DNA from: a virus
Direction: 5' to 3' (one strand)
Length of the DNA: 51,113 nucleotides
IMG/VR virus record: IMGVR_UViG_3300025769_016515
Location: 1-51,113 of that record
The translations under genes and the position numbers were made by a program. Shown here one piece after another: positions 33,042-41,695 of the stretch; within the stretch, counting starts at the first letter, position 1; every line of letters begins with the position of its first letter. The notes under the pieces were generated by a model. That model was not told where the DNA came from and searched no databases. It worked only from the letters and a program-made list of their open reading frames with translations.

Positions 33042-33859
33042 AATTAAAGATTAAACATTTTGATACTAAAGTATTTGAATCTAAGATGCAACATCTTAAG
33101 GACATTAACTTTACTTTATTTGTAGATGATATACCGCAGTCTCAAGATGATTTAACTGATTTAAATATTTTAGTACTACAAGAACCAAATGAGTATTTTG
33201 GTTTACACGATTGGGCAATTCAAAACCAAAATTTGTTTTCTTTAATTTTAACTTGGGATGATAAAGTTTTAAATAATTGTGATAATGCTCGCTTTTTACC
33301 CTTTGGTCATACTTGGTTCACCCCAGATATTTGGAATAAATCTTATAACAAAAAATATCAAGTATCTCATTTAGCAGGTAAATTACAAAAAACATATGGT
33401 CATGGTTTACGTCATGAATTATTAGCTAGACAAAACGAAATAAAATTAGATAAGGTATTTCATCACACTTATGGTGACAGAAGTGATATTAATGATGCTC
33501 GTATAGGTAAAGTAGATGTGTTTGCTAAAAGTCAATATGGTGTAGCAATTGAAAATACCCAACATAGGGGGTACTTTACAGAAAAAATATTAGATTTATT
33601 TTTATTAAAAACTATTCCAATATATTGGGGTTGTTCTAATATTAAAGATTTTTTTAACCCACAAGGAATTATTTATATAACAAGTATAGATGAAGCCATT
33701 TATAAAATGAATTATCTATTAGATTCTGATTATTATAATAAGGTTTTGCCTGTTGTAGAAGAAAACTATAAGAAAGCACTAAAATATGTTGATTATGAAC
33801 AATCTATAGTTGATTATATAACTAAAATTTTTAAGGAAAATGGGATATTGGCCTTATAA
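33038..33859 (+). CDS. GT10-like fucosyltransferase
   Basis: A 273-residue protein whose C-terminal half carries the alpha-1,3/1,4-fucosyltransferase (GT10) donor motif: YGVAIENTQHRGYFTEKILD (167-186) followed by TIPIYWGCSNIKDFFN (192-207). In this family the conserved Glu, Lys and Tyr contact GDP-fucose. The N-terminal half holds the acceptor domain and is weakly conserved. It overlaps gmd by four bases, so synthesis and use of GDP-fucose are encoded side by side. Confidence 0.8.
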   Translation: MKLKIKHFDTKVFESKMQHLKDINFTLFVDDIPQSQDDLTDLNILVLQEPNEYFGLHDWAIQNQNLFSLILTWDDKVLNNCDNARFLPFGHTWFTPDIWNKSYNKKYQVSHLAGKLQKTYGHGLRHELLARQNEIKLDKVFHHTYGDRSDINDARIGKVDVFAKSQYGVAIENTQHRGYFTEKILDLFLLKTIPIYWGCSNIKDFFNPQGIIYITSIDEAIYKMNYLLDSDYYNKVLPVVEENYKKALKYVDYEQSIVDYITKIFKENGILAL

Positions 33860-34361
33860 AGTTTTATTTGAAAAATATAAATCTGATTGTACTACTTTTC
33901 TTGAAACAGGAACCTACAAAGGAGATTCAGTACAAGATGCTTATGATTTAGGATTTGAACGAATCGTGTCTATTGAAGTAGAAGAAAGCCTTTATAAAGA
34001 ATGTATGGAGCGATTTCAACCTTTAGATGCTTGGGAACAAATTAAATTGTTTGTAGGTAGAACTGAAGATAATATAGAGAATTTAGTATTAGATTGGACT
34101 AAAGGTAGAACTATGTTTTGGTTAGATGCACATAAAGGTAACAAATTTGCTAGTAGTCCTTATAAAATAGAAATCGAAGCTATAATGAAACATGAACGTA
34201 ATGATCATGTTATTATAATAGATGATGTAGATAGACCCTATATTGGAGAAAATGGAGTTAAGTGGATTAAAGAAACCTTGTCTAAGCATAACCCTTTTTA
34301 TAAATTCAAGATAACACAAATCCACCCTGAGTGTGGAGAACAATTAATAGCTTACATATAA
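33840..34361 (+). CDS. Methyltransferase-like Rossmann protein
   Basis: A 173-residue protein with a SAM-type fold start TTFLETGTYKGDSVQDA, an acidic strand end VSIEVEESLY, and MFWLDAHKG and VIIIDDVDRP later. This resembles class I methyltransferase-like proteins in sugar clusters. Catalytic residues cannot be assigned. It overlaps the fucosyltransferase gene by 20 bases. Confidence 0.6.
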   Translation: MGYWPYKVLFEKYKSDCTTFLETGTYKGDSVQDAYDLGFERIVSIEVEESLYKECMERFQPLDAWEQIKLFVGRTEDNIENLVLDWTKGRTMFWLDAHKGNKFASSPYKIEIEAIMKHERNDHVIIIDDVDRPYIGENGVKWIKETLSKHNPFYKFKITQIHPECGEQLIAYI

Positions 34362-35668
34362 TGCAAAAAATATTAGATCAAGTAGCAGAGTTTGTTAAAG
34401 ATAAACAATCAACTAAAAAATGGGAAGCTGGTAAAGATTTAGTACTGTATGCTGGTCCTTATGTTGATGAAAAAGAATCACAGGCTGTAGTTAAAGCTAT
34501 GCTTGAAGGATGGTTAGCATTAGGTAAGGAAGGTTCTTTATTTGAAAGACGTTTTCCTAAAAAATTAGGTAAAAAGTTAGGAGTATTAACTAATAGTGGT
34601 TCAAGTGCTAACTTACTTATGATGTTAGCTTTAACATCTAAACGTGGTTTAAATTTACCTAAAGGAACTAAAGTAATTACCCCTATAGCTGGTTTCCCCG
34701 CTACTTTATCTCCTACAATACAAGTAGGTTTTGAACCCATTTTTGTTGATATTGAACTTGAAACGTTAAATTTAGATTTAGATCAAGTTGAAAAAGCATG
34801 TCAAGAACACCCTGATGCAAAAATTATAACGTTTGCTCATGTATTAGGCAATCCACCTAATATGGATAGGTTAATGGAAATTGTAGAAAAATATAACCTA
34901 ATATTATTAGAAGATTGCTGTGATGGTTTAGGAACAACTTATGATGGTAAATTATTAGGTTCTTTTGGTAAAATGGCAAGTTGCTCATTTTACCCAGCAC
35001 ATCATATTACCATGGGTGAAGGTGGATTTGTAGGATGTAATGATATGGAAACTGAACGCATATTGCGAAGCTTTAGAGATTGGGGGCGTGGATGTTATTG
35101 TGTAGGCAAAGCTAATGCTTTACGAGATGGTAGTTGTGGATGTAGATTTAATAATTGGATGCCTAGCCTACCAGATGAAATATTTGATCACAAATACATT
35201 TATGAAGAAATTGGTTATAATTTAAAACCAACTGAGCTTCAAGCAGCTATGGGTAATGTTCAAATGGCTAAATTAGATGAAATAGGACAATTACGAAGAC
35301 GTAATCATGCTGCTATTGTAGATATATTTAAACCTTATGCTGATAAATTTATTTTACCCCAAGCCCAACCAAAATCAGACCCTGATTGGTTTGCCGTAGC
35401 ATTAACAGTTAAAGATGGGGCAGGATTTACACGAACTGAATTTTGTGAATATTTAGAAGATAATTTAATTCAAACCCGCCCTTACTTTGCAGGTAATATT
35501 ATGTTACAACCAGCATATAGTCATTTAATTGATGCTAAAAAAGTAATTAATGATTTTCCTGTAGCAAGAAAAGTAACAACGGATACCTTCTTTTTAGGTT
35601 GTAGTCCTGTAATTACTTTAGAACAAATAGATTATATTAAAACAATAGTAGACAAATATTTTAATTAA
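34361..35668 (+). CDS. rfbH: NDP-4-keto-6-deoxyhexose 3-dehydrase, RfbH/E1-type
   Basis: The protein is 435 residues from ATG 34361 (TAATG with the previous stop); a GTG at 34331 would add ten residues. It belongs to the DegT/aminotransferase fold but has His in place of the PLP-binding Lys, in YPAHHITMGEGG (211-222), the mark of the E1 and ColD 3-dehydrases that remove the C3 hydroxyl. E1 also holds a [2Fe-2S] cluster through C-x57-C-x1-C-x7-C; here C187, C245 and C247 fit the first three positions and C259 or C261 the fourth, displaced by an insertion. A 3,6-dideoxy sugar is therefore likely. E1 normally acts on CDP-sugars with a separate E3 reductase, not seen here. Confidence 0.88.
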   Translation: MQKILDQVAEFVKDKQSTKKWEAGKDLVLYAGPYVDEKESQAVVKAMLEGWLALGKEGSLFERRFPKKLGKKLGVLTNSGSSANLLMMLALTSKRGLNLPKGTKVITPIAGFPATLSPTIQVGFEPIFVDIELETLNLDLDQVEKACQEHPDAKIITFAHVLGNPPNMDRLMEIVEKYNLILLEDCCDGLGTTYDGKLLGSFGKMASCSFYPAHHITMGEGGFVGCNDMETERILRSFRDWGRGCYCVGKANALRDGSCGCRFNNWMPSLPDEIFDHKYIYEEIGYNLKPTELQAAMGNVQMAKLDEIGQLRRRNHAAIVDIFKPYADKFILPQAQPKSDPDWFAVALTVKDGAGFTRTEFCEYLEDNLIQTRPYFAGNIMLQPAYSHLIDAKKVINDFPVARKVTTDTFFLGCSPVITLEQIDYIKTIVDKYFN

Positions 35669-36654
35669 TGGTTAAATCAGTATATATTACAGGATGTTTT
35701 GGATTCATCGGTAGTTATGTAACTAGAGCATGTTTAGACAAAGGTTGGTATGTTTATGGTGTTGATAAAATGACATATGCTTATTTTGAAGATGCGTATG
35801 ATGAATTTATAGAACATCCGCGTTTTTCATTTGAAAACAGCGATATAAACGATTTAGACTTTTTATATGAATGTGATTATATAATTAATACAGCCGCTGA
35901 AACACACGTTGGTAATTCCATAGTTAAAAGCGAAGATTTTTTACATTCTAATGTAAATGGGGTTCATAATTTACTTGAGTTAATTAGAAACTATAGAGCA
36001 GAAGGTAAAGCTAAACCTATATTATTACACTTTTCAACTGATGAGGTTTATGGTGATATAACAGAAGGAGAACACTTTGAAACAGATCTACTAAAACCAT
36101 CCAACCCATACTCAGCTACTAAGGCAGCTGGGGATCAATTGATTATGGCATGGGGTAGAACTTATAATTTACCTTATGTAATTATTAGACCAACTAACAA
36201 TTATGGTATTGGTCAATATGTAGAAAAATTAATACCTAAAGCTACCAAATATTTGTCTTTAGGTAAAAGAATACCATTACATAATGATGGAACCCCTATT
36301 CGAAATTGGTTACATGCTAGTGATACAGCTGAAGCAGTAATTACAATTATTGAAGCAGGTGTTAAAAATGAGATATATAACATTTGTGGTGGTTACGAGC
36401 AAAGTAACTTGGATACAGTAAGCAAAATCATTACATTACATCATCCTAAAGACGATAAATTAGAGGAAGATTTTCCTTATTATAATCAAGGGGTAGAACA
36501 ATATTTAGATTTATCTTTTTCAAGACAAGGTCAAGACGTAAGATATGCTTTAAATGATGATAAATTAAGAGCATTAGGATGGGAACCCAAAGCGGTATTT
36601 GATAAAGAATTACCTGCTATAGTAGATTACTACAAGAAAAATTTTATATGGTAA
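35668..36654 (+). CDS. NDP-glucose 4,6-dehydratase (RmlB-like SDR)
   Basis: A 328-residue extended SDR. It has ITGCFGFIGSYVTRACLDKG for NAD binding, INTAAETHVGNSI, LHFSTDEVYGDI with the catalytic TDE, NPYSATKAAGDQL with Tyr-Lys, and RPTNNYG, all as in dTDP-glucose 4,6-dehydratase. The neighbouring RfbH-type enzyme needs a 4-keto-6-deoxy substrate, so this gene may provide it, on a CDP or dTDP carrier; the nucleotide cannot be read from sequence. Confidence 0.83.
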   Translation: MVKSVYITGCFGFIGSYVTRACLDKGWYVYGVDKMTYAYFEDAYDEFIEHPRFSFENSDINDLDFLYECDYIINTAAETHVGNSIVKSEDFLHSNVNGVHNLLELIRNYRAEGKAKPILLHFSTDEVYGDITEGEHFETDLLKPSNPYSATKAAGDQLIMAWGRTYNLPYVIIRPTNNYGIGQYVEKLIPKATKYLSLGKRIPLHNDGTPIRNWLHASDTAEAVITIIEAGVKNEIYNICGGYEQSNLDTVSKIITLHHPKDDKLEEDFPYYNQGVEQYLDLSFSRQGQDVRYALNDDKLRALGWEPKAVFDKELPAIVDYYKKNFIW

Positions 36655-37256
36655 GTTTAAAAAAACGTATTTTAGAAATTGCTTATAAAAATAAGTTATC
36701 ACATTTAGGTTCTTATCTATCTAGTGTTGATATTATAGATGAAATTTATTCTAAAAAATCTAAAGATGATATATTCATTCTATCATCTGGACACGCAGCC
36801 TTAGCTTTGTATGTTATATTAGAAAAATATGAAGGTAAAAATGCTGAAGAATTATTTCAAAAATATGGTGGTCACCCCCATAGAGCAGAAGAAGACGGAA
36901 TATATTGTTCTACAGGTAGTTTAGGTACCGGTATCACAATTGCTGTAGGTAGAGCTGTAGCAAATCCTAAATGTAAAGTATACGTTTTAATTAGTGATGG
37001 TGAATGTGCTGAAGGTTCAATCTGGGAATCATTACGTTTTATTAAAGAACACCCTGTTAATAACATTGAAGTACATGTTAATGTAAATGGTTATGCTGCT
37101 TATGATAAAATTGATTCGGAATACTTGGTTACGCGTTTAAAAGCGTTTTTACCTCATATTAATTTACATTATACTACAGTTAACCAAACCCCCTTTTTAA
37201 AAGGTATTAATGCTCATTATCATGTAATGAGTGAAGAAGATTATAAATCATTATGA
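36648..37256 (+). CDS. Transketolase-like protein, thiamine-diphosphate N-terminal half
   Basis: A 202-residue protein equal to the N-terminal domain of transketolase. FILSSGHAALALYV matches the LSKGHA region, STGSLGTGITIAVGRA the glycine-rich block, and the ThDP motif is SDGECAEGSIWES (116-128), with Ser for the first Gly of GDG, continuing to Asn147. The pyrimidine-binding half is the next gene, overlapping by four bases; together they form a two-subunit enzyme. Such pairs in O-antigen loci are thought to add two-carbon units to keto sugars or make unusual sugars. Confidence 0.83.
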   Translation: MVSLKKRILEIAYKNKLSHLGSYLSSVDIIDEIYSKKSKDDIFILSSGHAALALYVILEKYEGKNAEELFQKYGGHPHRAEEDGIYCSTGSLGTGITIAVGRAVANPKCKVYVLISDGECAEGSIWESLRFIKEHPVNNIEVHVNVNGYAAYDKIDSEYLVTRLKAFLPHINLHYTTVNQTPFLKGINAHYHVMSEEDYKSL

Positions 37257-37723
37257 GAAAACAATTTGCAGAGTATCTACATAGTGAAATGTCTATAAAT
37301 GAAGACATTTATTTACTTACAGGTGATTTAGGTTATGGTTTATGGGATAGAATAAAAATAGATTACCCCGACAGGTTTATAAACACTCTCTCCTCAGAAC
37401 AATTAATGTTAGGGATGGCTTGTGGTTTAGCTATGGAAGGTAAAATACCGGTTGTATATTCAATTACACCTTTTGTTTTATATAGACCATTTGAGTGGAT
37501 TAGAAATTATTTAGACCATGAACAAGTGCCTGTTAAACTAGTAGGTGGTGGTAGAGATAAAGATTACGGTTATTTAGGTTTTTCTCATTGGGCCGAGGAA
37601 GATAAAGACATAATGTCTAATTTTAAAAATATAGTTACACTTAAACCTGAAAAGTTAACTATATCCTTATTTAGAGAATTTTTATATAACAAATCAGCAA
37701 GTTATTTTAATTTAAAAAGATGA
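37253..37723 (+). CDS. Transketolase-like protein, pyrimidine-binding half
   Basis: A 156-residue protein corresponding to the central (pyrimidine) domain of transketolase. LTGDLGYG begins the domain, and SSEQLMLGMACGLAMEGKIP supplies the catalytic Glu49 that activates the thiamine ring. The third transketolase domain (C-terminal) is missing, so the pair totals 358 residues against more than 600 for metabolic transketolase. It probably pairs with the product of 36648-37256. Confidence 0.82.
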   Translation: MRKQFAEYLHSEMSINEDIYLLTGDLGYGLWDRIKIDYPDRFINTLSSEQLMLGMACGLAMEGKIPVVYSITPFVLYRPFEWIRNYLDHEQVPVKLVGGGRDKDYGYLGFSHWAEEDKDIMSNFKNIVTLKPEKLTISLFREFLYNKSASYFNLKR

Positions 37724-38526
37724 AAATATTAATCACAGGTGGTAATGGGTTTGTAGGTAAAAGTTTAGTTAAAGCATTAAAAACTGAACATGATGTATAT
37801 TTTCCTTCATCTCAAGAATTAGATTTAACTGATACAGATAGTGTAAACAAATATTTACAAAATAAATATTTTGACTGGGTTATTCATTGTGCTATAAGAG
37901 GTGGTAGAAGAACAGGTGAAGATTCACCTTACACAACTTACAATAATCTAAAAATGTTTTTTAATTTAATGAACAACAAAGATAGATTTGGTAAGTTAAT
38001 TAATTTTGCTTCTGGGGCTGAATTTGATAGAACAACTGCTGTTAATAGTAATACTAATAATTTACTAAGTAGTTATCCTACTGATTATTATGGAATGGCT
38101 AAAAATATAATCAGTAGAATAGTCCAAGATAACCACCAGTATAATTTTAGAATATACGGTGTATTTGGAGTTGATGAAGATGAAACTAGATTTATTAAAG
38201 CAAATATCCAAAAAGTAAAAAAGGGAGAACCAATTGAAATACACCAAGATAGATTTTTTGACTTTATTTACATAGACGATTTAATTAATGTTGTTAAATA
38301 TTATATTAATAACCCTAGTTATCCCTTAGATAATAATTTAGATTTAGTTTACCAAACCAAACTTAAATTATCAAACATAGCCCAACTAATCCCAGGATTA
38401 AATCAAATTAAGTTTAAAACAAAAACCCAAGGCAAATCTTATACTGGAAGTAATCTAGGGATACCTTTAGACATTGAATTAATAGGTCTAGAAGAAGGAA
38501 TAAAACGCGTTTATAATGCATTATAA
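37720..38526 (+). CDS. NAD-dependent epimerase/reductase (SDR)
   Basis: A 268-residue SDR with MKILITGGNGFVGKSLV for cofactor binding, a probable active site in DYYGMAKNII (Tyr, Lys), and a FDFIYIDDLINVVKYY C-terminal segment. It could reduce or epimerise the sugar made by the preceding dehydratase, dehydrase and transketolase-like pair. Exact reaction unknown. It overlaps both neighbours by a few bases. Confidence 0.76.
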   Translation: MKILITGGNGFVGKSLVKALKTEHDVYFPSSQELDLTDTDSVNKYLQNKYFDWVIHCAIRGGRRTGEDSPYTTYNNLKMFFNLMNNKDRFGKLINFASGAEFDRTTAVNSNTNNLLSSYPTDYYGMAKNIISRIVQDNHQYNFRIYGVFGVDEDETRFIKANIQKVKKGEPIEIHQDRFFDFIYIDDLINVVKYYINNPSYPLDNNLDLVYQTKLKLSNIAQLIPGLNQIKFKTKTQGKSYTGSNLGIPLDIELIGLEEGIKRVYNAL

Positions 38527-39430
38527 AGTTATATACCATGCAATGCCATGGGAATTAGACTATGTACTACTAACGTTTACTCAATTAAAAAAATCAAAAT
38601 ATTATTTGAGTGAAGAAGATACTATTGAAATTAATCCTATTTTAAATTTATCTTCATATTTAGTTAATTGGGAAAAAAGTAAACTTCCAAAACAATTACT
38701 AATAGACCGTTTCAACCAATATTTAAAATTACTTAAAGATTATAAAGTAACTCCTCAAATATATGAGGGAGATAAGTTATATGGGCATTTAGATCATCAA
38801 CGTGAAGCAGTATCATCTGAAGTTGATTTTTATATTAATATTTGTCCTGACATGTATTTTAGTGAGCATTTACTTGCTTTATTAATTGAAAGTTCTAAAC
38901 AAATTACTAACAAATACTTTGTTCTTACTCCTGAGATTCCTAAAATGTGGGATGGTACTTGGGATGAAATTACTAATCAAGATTATTTAGATCACTCTTA
39001 TGATAAATGGAATCAAGTAGATATTTTTGATATTAGAGCAAACATGAAATCCCAAGAAAAAGGTATTACATTAGATCCAACTCAAAGGTCTAAATGGGCG
39101 GGATGGTTTGATTTATATAATAAAACATTTTGGGAAGAATTATGTCCTATACAAGAAGACTGGAATGGTTATGGACCTCATGACTGGTATTCTTTAATGA
39201 TTACTGATTTTGTTAAATCAAAAGGAATTGATTTTCAACAATATGTGTTACGAGGTCAAACTATATTTGAATACCCAGTAGGCCCTTTATTAGAAGGAGG
39301 CTATACTAAAATGTACCGAGATTTACTTTATATAAATAATGTTCCTAATCAAAGAAAAATATTTGAATCAAATATGAAACTCTATATTGATAGAGGAGTA
39401 AAAAAATTACAAGAAAATAATATAATATGA
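38516..39430 (+). CDS. Glycan-operon protein, possible glycosyltransferase
   Basis: A 304-residue soluble protein. YHAMPWELDYVLLTFTQLKK at the start, YINICPDMYFSEHLL in the middle and FVLTPEIPKMWDGTWDE suggest a GT-A-like fold with a D-M-Y metal site, but I cannot place it in a named family. Its position among sugar genes and overlaps with both neighbours support a glycan role. Confidence 0.5.
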   Translation: MHYKVIYHAMPWELDYVLLTFTQLKKSKYYLSEEDTIEINPILNLSSYLVNWEKSKLPKQLLIDRFNQYLKLLKDYKVTPQIYEGDKLYGHLDHQREAVSSEVDFYINICPDMYFSEHLLALLIESSKQITNKYFVLTPEIPKMWDGTWDEITNQDYLDHSYDKWNQVDIFDIRANMKSQEKGITLDPTQRSKWAGWFDLYNKTFWEELCPIQEDWNGYGPHDWYSLMITDFVKSKGIDFQQYVLRGQTIFEYPVGPLLEGGYTKMYRDLLYINNVPNQRKIFESNMKLYIDRGVKKLQENNII

Positions 39431-40245
39431 GACATTTAGTATTAGGTTCTAGTGGCCAAATAGGAGCACATCTTGTAAAATATCTTCAAGATAAAGGAGA
39501 ACAAGTATATGAATTTGATATTGAATATAAACCTTATCAAGATTTAAGAGTAGCTAATAATGGTTCTTTAGTTACTTATCTTGATACTTGTGATATAGTA
39601 TATTTTTTAGCCTTTGATGTAGGTGGAGCTAAGTACTTAGAAAAAAACCAAGACAAACATCAATTTATTGATAATAATATGCGTATTATGACTAATACGT
39701 TTGACTTATTAAAAAAACATAAAAAACCATTTATATTTGCTTCTTCTCAAATGGCTGAAATGGGCTATTCGAGTTATGGGATGTTAAAGGCATTAGGTGA
39801 AAAAATAACTTATGATTTAGGAGGATTAGTAGTTAAATTTTGGAATGTATATGGTTATGAAACTGACCCTAACAAATCCCATGTTATAACTGATTTTATT
39901 AAGATGGCTAAGCACGAAGGTGTTATAAAAATGAGAACAGATGGAACTGAATCAAGACAATTTTTATATGCAGATGATGCTTGTGAAGCATTACTTACGT
40001 TAGCTAAAAAATATAAAAAATTAAAAAAAGATAAAGAATACTGTATTACTAGTTTTGAATGGAATAAAGTATATGAAATAGCCGAAATATTAGATGTGCT
40101 ATCAAGTTGTGAGGTAATACCCTCAGATAGAAAAGATGAAACACAACGTAATGCCATGAACGAACCAGATCCTTATATAGAAAAATATTGGCAACCTAAA
40201 ACTAGTTTGAAAGAAGGTATAATGAAATTATATAACATGTACTAA
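39427..40245 (+). CDS. NAD-dependent sugar epimerase/dehydratase (SDR)
   Basis: A 272-residue SDR. The cofactor loop is LVLGSSGQIGAHLVKYL, the first strand end YEFDIEY, the catalytic region FASSQMAEMGYSSYGMLKAL (Ser, Tyr, Lys), and SRQFLYADDACEALL is typical of NDP-sugar epimerases. Specific substrate unknown. It is followed without a gap by a WavE-like gene. Confidence 0.78.
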   Translation: MRHLVLGSSGQIGAHLVKYLQDKGEQVYEFDIEYKPYQDLRVANNGSLVTYLDTCDIVYFLAFDVGGAKYLEKNQDKHQFIDNNMRIMTNTFDLLKKHKKPFIFASSQMAEMGYSSYGMLKALGEKITYDLGGLVVKFWNVYGYETDPNKSHVITDFIKMAKHEGVIKMRTDGTESRQFLYADDACEALLTLAKKYKKLKKDKEYCITSFEWNKVYEIAEILDVLSSCEVIPSDRKDETQRNAMNEPDPYIEKYWQPKTSLKEGIMKLYNMY

Positions 40246-40934
40246 TGAAACAAGGAATTATTATACAAGGGCCAACTGAGTATTATAAAGAATTAGCTGA
40301 TCACTATTCACAATTTTCAAATGTAGTTTGGGCTACATGGAACGATGAATCAGTAGCACGTTTAGACTATATAAGCAATAAAGGTATAGAAGTTATATTA
40401 GTTGAAAAACCCCAAATACCCGGTTATATGAATGTTAATATGCAATTAGCATCTTCATATGCTGGGGTAAATCGTTTATTTGAATTAGGAATAAATGAAG
40501 CATTAAAAGTTAGAAGTGATACTATTGTAACTAATTTAGACAAATTATTACCTCGTTTACAAGGTAAAAAATTAGCATTTATGGCTACTTGTAAAGTAGG
40601 TGTCCGACGAGATTTAAGTTATGATTTGGTTTATTATCATGATAGCCATGACTACCCAGCTGATAATGTTATCTATGGTAAAGTAGAAGATTTAAGGGAT
40701 ATGTTTAATTTTCAAATTGAAGAAACATTACCTATACCTCCAGAATCACTTATTACTTGGAATTATATGACAACTCAGGATATGACTTTTTATTTAAGTT
40801 ATAAAAATATGGTTAATGAGGGTATTAGTTTCTTTTTACAAGAATGTTTAGATGAAAATGTTGAGGTAAATTGGTTAAAACGTAATGTAAACTTAGTAAA
40901 TTGGTATAAAGATAAAACAGCATATGAATGGTAA
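40245..40934 (+). CDS. WavE-like LPS/glycan synthesis protein
   Basis: A 229-residue protein starting MKQGIIIQGPTEYYKELADH, the (I/V)QGP opening of WavE-type lipopolysaccharide synthesis proteins, with VVWATWNDE and NEALKVRSDT, where the family has a STW and a KxRxD motif. These are thought to be GT-A-like transferases. Identity is moderately supported; acceptor unknown. Confidence 0.58.
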   Translation: MKQGIIIQGPTEYYKELADHYSQFSNVVWATWNDESVARLDYISNKGIEVILVEKPQIPGYMNVNMQLASSYAGVNRLFELGINEALKVRSDTIVTNLDKLLPRLQGKKLAFMATCKVGVRRDLSYDLVYYHDSHDYPADNVIYGKVEDLRDMFNFQIEETLPIPPESLITWNYMTTQDMTFYLSYKNMVNEGISFFLQECLDENVEVNWLKRNVNLVNWYKDKTAYEW

Positions 40935-41694
40935 AATAAAAATTGCATTATGTCTATCGGGAGAACCTAGAAGTTCTATGTTTTGTTTTCCTTATATTTA
41001 TGAATCTTTTATAAACCTAGGCCCAGAATATGAAGTAGATGTTTATATTCATACACTTAAGCCTTATAGGGCAATGTTACTCTATAATGCAAAGGTTTAT
41101 AATTTTGAACCTTTTAATTATTTTTCTTGGGCAAAGTATTTAAATGAAAAACTTTCACTACCTAAAGAATTAAAAGAATCCTTAGATTTTTATAATAATT
41201 ATACAAGTCAAACCAACTTTATCTTAAACCAACTTTTAATGGTAGATGGTATCCAAAAATCCTTTAATCTACTCCCTACCCACTCACCCCCAGATATTGT
41301 TATAAGGTGCCGCCCAGATATATTTACAGATTCAAAAATTGATATTGGTAATATTATACATGATATTATTAAAGGTGATTATGATATATTTATTCCTTCT
41401 AAACCTATAAATAGTAATAAAGTAATAAAAGAGCGTTTTTATAAAGAATATAGTGACCAATTTGCAATAGGAAATTATTCTTCAATGGCTTATTATTCAA
41501 ATATGTTTAATAATTTAAATTTTTTATTAAATGATACAAAAGAATGGAGAGCTGAAGCATGGTTAAAGTCTCAACTTGATTATTACAAAATTAAAGTTAA
41601 TTCTTATTATATCCCGTTTAATTTAATTAGAAGAGTAAATATAGCAAGTAATAGAGGACCTAAACATCATGATATAAGTTATTTAGATTTATAA
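40924..41694 (+). CDS. Glycosyltransferase-like protein
   Basis: A 256-residue protein beginning KIALCLSGEPRSSMFCFPYI, with VDVYIHTLKP and the acidic motif DIVIRCRPDIF. This pattern is shared by a set of uncharacterised proteins in polysaccharide loci that resemble the WavE group. No certain family. It overlaps the previous gene by 11 bases and is more T-rich than its neighbours. Confidence 0.52.
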   Translation: MNGKIKIALCLSGEPRSSMFCFPYIYESFINLGPEYEVDVYIHTLKPYRAMLLYNAKVYNFEPFNYFSWAKYLNEKLSLPKELKESLDFYNNYTSQTNFILNQLLMVDGIQKSFNLLPTHSPPDIVIRCRPDIFTDSKIDIGNIIHDIIKGDYDIFIPSKPINSNKVIKERFYKEYSDQFAIGNYSSMAYYSNMFNNLNFLLNDTKEWRAEAWLKSQLDYYKIKVNSYYIPFNLIRRVNIASNRGPKHHDISYLDL

Positions 41695-41695
41695 T

